Shown here: positions 55,420 through 64,000 of the stretch, one piece after another
Numbering within the stretch: the first letter of the stretch is position 1
Layout: each line of letters begins with the position of its first letter
DNA from: Prorocentrum cordatum
Lineage: Eukaryota; Sar; Dinophyceae; Prorocentrales; Prorocentraceae
DNA: 64,000 nucleotides
NCBI GenBank assembly: GCA_963575745.1
Contig: CAUYUJ010019904.1
Location: 705,209-769,208, forward strand
Direction: 5' to 3'
Translations under genes and position numbers: made by a program
The notes under the pieces: model-generated
What the model was told of the DNA's origin: nothing
What the model saw: only the letters and a program-made list of their open reading frames with translations
Databases searched by the model: none

Positions 55420-57122
55420 AATGTTGCATCTTCAAGCTCTTTGAAAAGCGATGGTCCGATATCGATTGTAAGTTAGATGATACAGCGACTTGGAAACGGT
55501 ATGTCCTCAGAGGAATTGACAAAATCAAAGCTCCACTCACGTTTTCCGATTTCCGTTGGTTGGGGCTTATCGACACTTTAGAAAAGCTGTACCAGGCCAC
55601 TTCGTAGGCTTCTACACCGCGTACTGTTGCACGACCGTGGAGGGCTAAACAATATGGATATAAACGCGGAACGTCGGTCAATGATATTTTCGGAATCCTG
55701 TATGAAAGTGTTTGCTACGCGAAGAAATGGAGCGGATCGAAACTTGTTCTTGGAGCGCAGGACGTGCTCACTGCATTCGATTATGTACGCCACTCTGACG
55801 TCCTGAATGTTCACAGTCAGGCGGGGGCCTCTCCCCACCAAGTGTTAGCGCTAGCACGAGAGATTAGTGGAGCATCCGTTCGCCTCGGTGGTCCTGGGAT
55901 TGCGGAGTCTTGTGTCTTGGACATGGGGAAGGGTTTGAAAACCGGCGGGAAGGCGGACCCAGACATCTTAGTTTACATGTTCGGGAGTCCGTTGCACGAC
56001 CTTGAGCTCGAGTGGGAACTGCTCAGCTTCGGTTTCGCACTCTTCGAATCGGCAGCGAAGATAACCAGCGCAGCATGGGCGGATACTCTATATTTGCTAG
56101 CAGCAGACATTTGCCAATACGATCTCATGCTTCGTTCTATCACCGCAGCGATGCGTCAACGTTATGGCTGGGGGTGGAAACCGTCCTCGCTTGAGTTAGC
56201 AACCGTCGGCATAGACATGACCAGCGACGTGCATGTGATTCAGGGTGACGATGTTGAGCTTAGATGCTCCGTCAAAGCTTCCATCTCGGTGGCGTGCTGG
56301 ACACAGAGAGGCCGACGCAGGCGTTACGACAGCAAGAGTTCAGGCAAGGCGCCGGCAAGTTTGAAGCTGCAGGCCTACGCAGCCGTGCCTCGTGCAGTCG
56401 CTTTGCACTTGTCTCCAATACTACACTGGACAGCGACCAGTCTAATGGAGACAATCCGATGGGAGCGGAGAGTCCTGCGGCGCGTGATGCGTTTCAGGCG
56501 CTCGCCGGAGGAAGGAACGATGCATCTTAACAAGCGTACGGCTGACCGACTTGACAATTGGATGGATTTCTGCAGTTTCAAACCGATCCACATCGTAATC
56601 CTGGAGCGGCTATATACCCAGATTTGGCACGAGAAGACAACGGCGACGCAGCTGGCCACGAGTCGTTCGGACAGAGATCCAGAATGGTGGGAGCTGGCGA
56701 AGCAGAAGCCGGTTCACAAACGCAAGCGGGGCGATAATATGGTGCATGCTTCGAGTGGGCCACAGGAGCATTTCTGCAACATCTTCACGCTGGTTTGGGG
56801 CATGGGGTGGAGATGCAAGCTCGAAGCGTGTCCTGATTTATCAGAATTGATACAAAACAAGCATCAGATCGTCGTGGACGTCTGCCGCGAACTTCGCCTT
56901 CCAGCGCCACCCTCATCATATGGTAGGGCGCAGCAGTTTGGCCAGACGAGCACAGACTCCCGCAGTGCGAACTACGCCTTGCAGAACATGTGCGTGCCGA
57001 CACGGTTGCAGCGGGACCAGTTGTGGGCTCATCGTAGTGCCTGGCCGCAGCTAGAATTCATCGTTGACAATGCTTTCCTTGCGGATCTCATTAACGTGGA
57101 AGCACCAGGTGACGAATGCTAG
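55332..57122 (+). pseudogene. LINE reverse transcriptase with WADT active site
   Basis: A single frame runs from 55,332 to 57,122 with one in-frame TAG (55,605-55,607). It opens LSSDSAPGSDGIFGKAWKRA (motif 0/1, APGxDG), then FSDFRWLGLIDTLEKLY (motif 2). After the TAG come YKRGTSVNDIFGILYE (GFRxGxSTxD type) and LVLGAQDVLTAFDYVRHSDV, with the motif A Asp at 55,779. Motif B is GKGLKTGGKADPDILVYM. Motif C is SAAWADTLYLLAAD, with Asp at 56,082-56,084 and Thr where the second Asp of F/YADD is expected. A thumb-like region follows (WTATSLMETIRWERRVLRRV; RLYTQIWHEKT). The frame ends at a TAG (57,120). Confidence 0.8.
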
Positions 57123-57602
57123 CTACGAGCCAGTGGTCCAGCGCATATGGGAGCACGCCTACGGTCTTTTCAGCACACTTTTGAATACAAAGCCGGATTC
57201 TTTAACACGCGCGAATGGAGAGCACGCGAATTCAACGCTGCAGCGGATTTGGTATGCAACGTGGTGTTGGGGAGACAATCTGGAGTCGAGGCTGTCTTGC
57301 ACGAGGCCATCGTGCGGGCTTTGGTAGGTGGATCATACCTCCAGATATACTCTGACGGCGGTTATCGACGAGGGTGCGGAGCAAGTGCCATTGTGGTTGT
57401 CCTTGTTACGTGGAAGAACGAAGAATGGACAACTGATCTTGCTGGTTATGGGGGTTGCCAGATCGACGACGCGCGGTCGGCCGTCGAGGCGGAGCTCATT
57501 GCTGCAGATACGGCTGTGGATTTTGCACGCGAGTTACAAGAACCATACAAACAGTTGCATGCTCAAAGCAAAACGCGTCGAGTGAATTTCGGTTGGAAGT
57601 GA
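57123..57602 (+). pseudogene. LINE RNase H domain, truncated
   Basis: The same frame as the RT continues through the TAG at 57,120. FFNTREWRAREFNAAADLVC and QIYSDGGYRRGCGASAIVVV follow; the Asp of SDGG is the first catalytic residue. DARSAVEAELIAADTAVDFA supplies the Glu (AEL). The frame ends with a TGA at 57,600 soon after, before the expected third Asp and the His, so the domain is cut short. It normally removes the RNA template strand. Function here is doubtful. Confidence 0.75.
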
Positions 57603-57699
57603 ATCATTAGAGTTTGAATTGTTCTTATCCGCGTATATTGTCAGATGTGGAGGCAACCTCAGCAAGGGAGTCAAACAAACAAAAACAACAACAACAAAA

Positions 57700-57990
57700 A
57701 TCGGTAGTGAGATCGGTAGTGAGATCGACAATTAACCATCAGCCCGGAACCAATGATCAGAAACCCAGGAACCCGGAACCGGGAACCCGGGAACCAATGA
57801 GATCCGTAGTGAAATCGACAGTTCGGTAATGCGCCATCGGCCCGGAACCAATGACCAGTAACCCGGGAACCCGGGAACCTGGGACCGGGCACCCGGGGAC
57901 CCAGCGTGCCACCAAAATCGGCGAGGTACTTTCGCCAACTCTGGCAACATCCGCGAGGACCACTTCAGTGCAAACACTGATTGGGGAATA
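57700..57990 (+). repeat. Direct repeat right of the LINE
   Basis: GAGATCGGTAGT units, then GGAACCCGGGAACC-type units, then AGCGTGCCACCAAAATCGGC, GTACTTTCGCCAACTC and CACTGATTGGGGAAT. This repeats the left flank (53,380-53,780) in order and orientation, with an extra internal copy of the GGCCCGGAACCAATGA segment. Confidence 0.85.
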
Positions 57991-58183
57991 GCAGCGACAA
58001 GGATGACAAGCGAATCGACAGAAGGCACGGCAAGGCCGAGGCGCAGGATGGCGCAGCCAGGGAGGAAGCGGACGTAAAGGAAGCGCTGCCGCAGGCAATT
58101 TTTTCGAAACCCTCATTTTCCTGCCTGAAACCCTCCAGATGCAATCCTTCCAGGGGCTCCACTCTTCCGTAAAAACGGACGCG

Positions 58184-58202
58184 CCACACACACACACACA
58201 CC

Positions 58203-58259
<57 letters not shown>
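58184..58259. repeat. (CA)n(TA)n(TG)n palindrome
   Basis: (CA)n at 58,185-58,201, (TA)n at 58,203-58,229 and (TG)n at 58,229-58,259 form an almost perfect inverted repeat centred on the TA run. It can extrude as a cruciform. It opens the long TG/CG tract. Confidence 0.95.
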
Positions 58260-58260
<1 letters not shown>

Positions 58261-61200
58261 TGTGCGTGTGTGGGTGTGGGTGTGGGTGTGGGTGTGGGTG
58301 GGTGTGTGGGTGTGGGTGTGGGTGTGGGTGTGGGTGTGGGTGCGGGTGTGGGTGCAAGCACGGGCGCGGGTGCGCGTGCGTGCGCGCGTGCGCGCGCGCG
58401 TGCGCGTGCGTCTGCGTGTGCGTGTGAGTGTGCGTGTGCACGTGCGTGCGTGCGTGTGTGCATGCGTGCGTGTGTGTGTGTGTGCGCGTGTGTGTGTGTG
58501 CGTGCGCGCGAGCGTGCGTGTATGTGTGTGTGCGTGCGTGCGTGTATATGTGTGTGTGCGTGCGCGTGTTGCGCGTTGTGTGTGTGTTGTGTATTGTGTA
58601 TTGTGTATTGTGTTTGTTTGTGGTGTGTGTGCTGTGTGCGTTGTGTGCTGTGTTTTGTGTGTTGTGTGTAATGTGTGTGGTGTGTGTTGTGTGGTGTGTG
58701 TTGTGTGTTGTGTGTTGTGTGTTGTGTGTTGTAAGTGTTGTGTGTATTGTGTGTTATGTGTTGTGTGTGTTGTGTGTTGTGTGTTGTGTGTTCTGTGTTG
58801 TGTGACTTGTGTGTTGTGTGTGTTGTGTGGGTGTTGTGTGGGTGTTGTGTGTGTGTTGTGTGTGTTGTGTGATGTGTGTGTTGTGCGTAATGTGTGTGTT
58901 TTGTGTTGTGTGTTGTGTGTGATGTGTGTTGTGTGTGTTTTGTGTGTGGTGTGTGTTGTGTGCGTTGTGTGTGTTGTGTGTGTGGTGTGCGTGTTGTGTG
59001 TTGTGCGTGCTGCGTGTGTTCTGTGTGTTGCGCGTGTTGTGTGTGATGTGTTGTGGGTGGTGTGGTGTGCGTGTGTTGTGTGTGTGTTGTGTGCTGTGTG
59101 TTGCGTGTGGTGTGTGTATGTGTGTTGTGTGGTGTGCGTGTGTTGTGTGTGCGTTGTGTGTTGTGTGTTGTGTTTGTGCGTGTTGTTTGCGTTGTGCGTC
59201 GCGTGCTGTGCATGTTGTGCGTGTTGTGTGTTGCGTGTGTGATGTGTTTTGCGTGTGTATGTTGCGTGTGTGACGTGTGTTGTGTGTTGTGCGTGTTGTG
59301 TGTTATGTGTTTTGTGTGTGTTGTTTGTGTTGTGTGCTGTGTGTGTTGTGTTGTGTGATGTGTTTTGTGTGTGTCGTGTGTTGTGTTTGTTCGCGTGTGT
59401 GTGTGTTTGTGTGTTGTGCGTTGTGTGCTGTGTGTTGAGTGTCGTGTGATGTGTGTTGTGCGTTGTGCGTTGTGCGTTGCGTGTCGTGCGCGCTGCGTTG
59501 TGTCTTGTGTGGTGCGTGTTGTGTGCTGCGTGTTGTGTTGTGTACTGCTTGTTGTGTTTTGCGTGTTGTGTGCGCTGTGCGTTGTGTGTCGCGCGTTGTT
59601 TGTTGTGCGATGTGTGTTGTGTGTTGTGTGAAGTGTGTTGCGTGTTGCGTGCTGCGCGTTGCGCGTGCGCGCGCGTGCGCGCGCGCGCCCGCGCGTGAGC
59701 GCGCGCGCGTGCAAAGAGTGCGCACGAGCGCGCGCGCGCGTGCGCGCGTGCGTGCGCGCGCGAGTGCGCGCGTGCGCGAGCGCATGCGCGTGCGCGCGCG
59801 TGTGCGCGCGCGTGCGCGTCCGCGCGCGTGCGCGCGCGTGCGCGCGTGCGCGCGTGCGCGTCGCGCGCGCGCGTGCGCGTGCGCGTGCGTGTGCGTGTGC
59901 GCGTGCGCGTGCGTGTGCGCGTGCGTGAGTGCGTCTGCGCGCGCGCGCACGCGCGTGCGTGTGCGCGTGCGTGTGCGTGTGCGTGCGCGCGTGTGCGCGT
60001 GCGTGCGTGTGCGTGCGCGAGCGCGTGCGTGTGCGCGTGTGCGTGCGCGTGTGCGTGCGTGTGCGTGTGCGTGCGCGTGTGCGTGTGCGTGTGCGCGCGT
60101 GTGCGCGTGCGTGCGTGCGCGCGCGTGCGCGCGCGCGTGCGCGTGTGCGTGTGCGTGCGCGTGCGCGCGTGCGCGCGCGTGCGTGCGCGCGCGCGTGAGC
60201 GTGCGCGCGCGTGTGCGCGTGCGTGCGCGTGCGCGTGCGCGCGTGCGCGTGCGCGCGCGCGTGCGCGAGCGCGTGCGCGCGCGCGTGCCCGTGCATGTGC
60301 GCGTGCGCGTGCGTGTGCGTGCGCACGCGCGTGGGCGCGGCCGTGGGCGTGGGCGTGGGCGTAGGCTCGTGCGCGTGCGTGTGCGTGTTTTCGTGTGCGT
60401 GTGCGTGCGCGTGTGCGCGTGGGCGCGCGTGTGCGCGCGCGCGTGCGCGAGCGCGAGCGTGTCCGCGCGCGCGTGCGTGTGCGTGCGCGTGCGTGCGCGT
60501 CCGCGTGCGCGCGCGTGTGCGTGCGCGTGTGCGTGGGCGTGGGCGTGTGCGTGAGCATGCGCGTGTGCGTGTGCGTGTGGGTGTGCGCGTGCGCGCGCGG
60601 TCTTGCGTGCGCATGCGCGTGCCTGTGCGTGTGCGCGTGCGCGTGCGTGAGCGTGTGCGTGTGCGTGTGCGTGCGCGTGTGCGCGTGCGTGTGCGTGTGC
60701 GCGTGCGCGTCCGCATGCGCGTGCGTGTGCGTGCGCGCGTGCTCGTGCGTGCGCGTGCGCGTGTGTGTGTGTGTGTGTGTGCGCGTGCGTGTGCGTGTGC
60801 GTGTGCGTGTGGTGTGCCTGTGCGTGTGCGCGTGCGTGTGCGGTGCGTGTGCTGCGTGTGCGCGCGCGCGTGCGCGTGCGCGTGCGTATGCGTGTGCGCG
60901 TGCGTGTGCGTGTGCGTGTGCGTGCGTGCGCGTTTGCGTGTGCGTGTGGGTGTGCGTGTGCGTGTGCATGCGCTTGTGCGTGTGCGTGTGCGTGTGCGTG
61001 TGCGTGTGCGTGTGCGTGTGCGTGCGCGTGTGCGCGTGCGTGTGCGTGTGCGTGTGCGCGTCCGCATGCGCGTGCGTGTGCGTGCGCGCGTGCTCGTGCA
61101 TGCGCGTGCGCGTGCACGTGAGCATGCGCGTGCGCGTGCGCGTGCGCGTGCGCGTGCGCGCGCGTGCGCGTGCGACGCGTGCGCGCGCGTAGGCGCGCGC

Positions 61201-64000
61201 GTGCGCGCGCGTGCGTGCGCGCGCGCGTGCGCGTGCGTGTGCGCGCGCGCGTGCGCCTGCGCGTGCGCGTGCGCGTGCGCGTGCGCGTGCGCGTCCGCGT
61301 GCGTGTGTGTGTGCGTGTGCGTGTGCGTGTGCGCGTGCGCGTGCGTGTGCGCGTGCGCGTGTGCGTGTGCGTGTGCGTGTGCGTGTGCGTGTGCGTGTGC
61401 GCATGCGCGTGCGCGAGCGTGTTCGTGTGCGCGTGCGCGTGCGTGTGCGCGTGCGCGTGCGTGTGCGTGTGCGTGCGTGTGTGCGCGTGCGCGTGCGCGT
61501 GCGCGCGTGCGTACGCGTGCGCGCGTGCTTGCGCGTGTCCGCGTGCGTGTGCGCGTGCGCGTGCGCGTGCGCGTGCGTGTGCGCGTGCGTGTGCGCGTGC
61601 GTGCGCGTGTGCGCGTGCGTGTGCGTGTGCGCATGCGCGTGCGCGAGCGTGTTCGTGTGCGCGTGCGCGTGCGTGTGCGCGTGCGCGTACGCGTGCGTGT
61701 GCGTGCGTGCGTGCGCGTGCGCGTGCGCGTGCGTGCGCGCGTACGCGTGTGCGCGTTGGTGTACGCGTGCGTGTGCGTGTGCGCGCGCGGGTGCGCGTGC
61801 GTGCGCGCGTGCGTGTGCGCGTGCGTGTCCGTGCGCGCGCGCGTGTGCGTGCGTGTGCGTGCGTGTGCGCGCGCGCGTGCGTGTGCGCGTGCGTGCGCGA
61901 GTGCGCGTGCGCGTGCGTGCGCGTGCGCGTGTGCGCAGAGCACAATGCGCGTGCGCGTGGGCGTGCGTGCGCGTGCGCGCGAGCGTGTGCGCGCGCGCGT
62001 GCATGTGCGCGTGCGGGTGCGCGTGCGCGCGCGTGCGCGCGTGCGTGTTCAAATGCGTGTGCTTGTGCGTGTGCGTGTGCGTGTGCGTGCGCGCGTGCGT
62101 TCGCGTTTGCGTGCGCGCGAGCGTGGGCGCGTGCTGTGCGCGTTCGCGTTCCTGTGCGCGTGCGCGCGCGCGTGCGTGTGCGCGTGCGTGTCCGTCGCGC
62201 GCGGCGCGGCGTGCGGGTGCGGGCGCACGCGCGCGCGGTGCGCGTGCGCGTGCGCGTGCGCTGCCGCGCGCGTGCGCGTGAGCGCACGCGTGCGTGCGCG
62301 CGCGCGCGCGTGAACGCGTGCGTGCGCGCGGGCGTGCGCGCGCGCATGTGCATGTGCATGTGCGCGTGCGTTTCCGCGCGCGTGTGCGCGTGCGTGCGCG
62401 CGTGCGCGTGCGTGCGCGTGTGCGTGTGCATGTTGCGTGGTGCGTGTGCGTGCGCAATGTACCGTGCGTGTGCGTCGTGCCGCGTAGCGCGCGCGTGCGC
62501 GTGTGCCAATGTGCGCGTGCGTGTTGCGCGGCGTGTGCGTGTGCGTGTTAAACGGCTTGTGCGCGTGCGCGTTCGTGTTGCGTGTGCGTGTGCGTGCGCG
62601 TGTGCGTGTGCGTGTGCGTGTGCGCGTGCGTGTGCGCGCGTGTGCGTGCGCGTGTGCATGCGCGCGTGCGTGCGCGCGTGCGTGTGCGTGTGCGCGTGCG
62701 TGTGCGCGCGCGTGTGCGCGTGCGCGTGCGCGTGCGCGTGCGCACGCGCGTGCAAGCGAGCGTGCGCGTGCGTGCGGGCGCGTGTGCGTGCGCGTGAACG
62801 CGTGCGTGCGCGCGTGCGTGCGCGTGCGAATGTGCATGCGCATGTGCGTGTGCGTTTCCGTGCGCGTGCGCGTGGGCGTGCGCTGCGCGTGTGCGTGTGC
62901 GTGTGCGTGTGCGTGTGCGTGTGCGTGTGCGTGTGCGTGTGCGTGTGCGTGTGCGTGTGCGTGTGCGTGTGCGTGTGCGTGTACGTGTGCGTGTGCGTGT
63001 GCGTGTGCGTGTGCGTGTGCGTGTGCGTGTGCGTGTGCGTGCGCGTGCGTGCGCGCGTGCATGCGCGCGTGCGTGTGCGTGCGCGTGTGCGTGCGCGTGC
63101 GCGCGGGCGCATGTGCGTGCGCGTGCGCGTGCGCAGGCGCGTGCGCGCGAGCGTGCGCGCGCGCGTGCGTGCGCGTGAACGCGTGCGTGCGCGCGGGCGT
63201 GTGCGTGCGCATGTGCATGTGCATGTGCGCGTGCGTTTCCGCGCGCGTGTGCGTGTGCGTGCGCGCGTGCGCGTGCGTGCGCGTGTGCGTGTGCATGTGC
63301 GCGTGCGTGTGCGCGTGCGCGTGCGCGTGCGTGTGCGTGTGCGTGTACACGCGCGTGTGCGCATGAGCGTGCGCGTGCGTGTGCGTGTGCGTGTGCGTGT
63401 GCGTGTGCGCGTGCGTGTGCGTGTGCGCGTGCGTGCGCGTGTGCGCGTGCTTGCGTGTGCGCGTGCGTGTGCGCGTGCGCGTGCGCGTGTGCGTGTGCGT
63501 GTGCGCGTGCGCGCCCGTGCGCGCGTGCGCGTGCCCGTGCGCGTGCGTTTGCGTGTGCATGTGCGCGTGCGTGTGCGTGCGCGTGTGCGTGTGCGTGTGC
63601 GTGTGCGTGTGCGTGCGCGTGTGCGTGCGCGTGTGCGCGTGCGTGTGCGTGTGCGTGCGCGTGCGCGCGTGCGTGTGCGTGTCGTGTGCGTGTGCGCGTG
63701 CGCGTGCGTGTGCGTCTGCGTGTGCGCGTGCGCGTGCGTGTGCGTGCGCGCGCGCGTGCGCGTGCGCGTGCGCGTGCCTTTGCGCGTGCGTGTGCGTGTG
63801 CGTGTGCGCGAGCACGTGCAAGTGCAGGTGCGCGTGCGGGCGCATGTGCGTGTGCGCGTGCGCGTGCGCGTGCGCGTTTGTGTTCGCGCGCGCGAGCGCG
63901 CGCGTGCGTCGTGTGCTCGTGCGTGCGCGTGTGCGCGTGCGTGTGCGTGTGCGTTTGCGTGTGCGCGCGCGTGTGTGCGTGTGCGTGCGTGCGTGCGTAT
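58260..64000. repeat. Alternating purine-pyrimidine (TG/CG) tract, >5.7 kb, running off the window
   Basis: 58,260-58,350 is TGTGGG-rich, 58,560-59,650 is TGTGTTG-rich, and from 59,640 nearly every dinucleotide step is GT or GC. At 62,888-63,045 it is an almost pure GTGTGC hexamer repeat. Long frames are open on both strands (up to 1,566 codons, Thr/His/Ala/Arg or Val/Cys/Ala/Arg), because a period-2 sequence of G and T/C cannot form stop codons. They are not genes. Long RY alternation of this kind is a textbook Z-DNA-forming sequence. Confidence 0.98.

Larger units (their letters stand above)
53800..57702 (+). mobile_element. LINE-type non-LTR retrotransposon (APE endonuclease, RT, RNase H)
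   Basis: The element reads endonuclease (54,094-55,419), RT (55,332-57,122), RNase H (57,123-57,602) and ends in an A-rich tail (AACAAACAAAAACAACAACA at about 57,673-57,692). It begins at a relict spliced leader. Interruptions are few: one frameshift near 55,330-55,420 and in-frame TAG codons at 55,605 and 57,120, so it is the least decayed element in the window. Directly repeated sequence flanks it at 53,609-53,780 and 57,745-57,990. Non-LTR elements copy themselves by target-primed reverse transcription; the endonuclease nicks the target DNA. Confidence 0.85.

Noticed and set aside
57757-63845. Very long open frames (up to 1,566 codons) rich in Thr/His/Ala/Arg or Val/Cys/Ala/Arg
   Set aside because: They are produced by a two-letter alternating repeat that cannot contain stop codons on either strand; overlapping frames are open at once and none has a domain.

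Overview
The window looks like nuclear DNA of a dinoflagellate, possibly Prorocentrum-like. The evidence is internal. It is GC-rich and dominated by simple repeats and minisatellites. It carries decayed retroelements whose domains match families I know to be abundant in dinoflagellates. At 53,800-53,816 it holds an exact 17-nt match to the 3' part of the dinoflagellate spliced leader (DinoSL). I found no host gene I could defend; the species is inference.

Layout. (1) 61-10,429, minus strand: a near full-length Ty1/copia-type LTR retrotransposon with both LTRs, a purine-rich tract, gag, protease, integrase, reverse transcriptase (RT) and RNase H, all broken by frameshifts; its 5' LTR is split by a ~1 kb insertion rich in GGT repeats. 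(2) 10,430-26,800: gene-poor DNA made of a dispersed ~90-bp minisatellite (five arrays), GGCCGA-rich repeats, trinucleotide arrays (GAC, GAT/GAG, GGA, CTC/ATC), a ~322-bp duplication, and 66-, 30- and 83-bp tandem repeats. (3) ~27,060-31,000, plus strand: a second retroelement (Cys-rich transmembrane N-terminus, conserved middle segment, RT with YVDN, RNase H), probably DIRS/tyrosine-recombinase related, with its 3' end lost. (4) 31,980-42,200: a dispersed ~255-bp repeat, a large foldback element, AT-richer unidentified decayed coding DNA on the minus strand, and a ~2.4 kb array of a 101-bp satellite. (5) 42,236-51,181, minus strand: a second, different copia-type element (coiled-coil and CCCH-type gag, protease, integrase, RT with intact VDD, RNase H), with a possible LTR at 51,727-51,979. 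(6) 53,380-57,990, plus strand: a non-LTR (LINE-type) retrotransposon with a complete APE endonuclease motif set, RT and RNase H, a relict spliced leader at its 5' end, and direct repeats on both sides. (7) 58,184-64,000: a ~5.8 kb alternating purine-pyrimidine tract, first CA/TA/TG and then mostly TG/CG.

The recognisable genes do not form a pathway. They are parts of four separate retroelements of three structural classes. Very long open frames over the repeats (up to 1,566 codons) are artefacts of repeat periodicity. Family assignments rest on motif recognition from memory, not on a database search.
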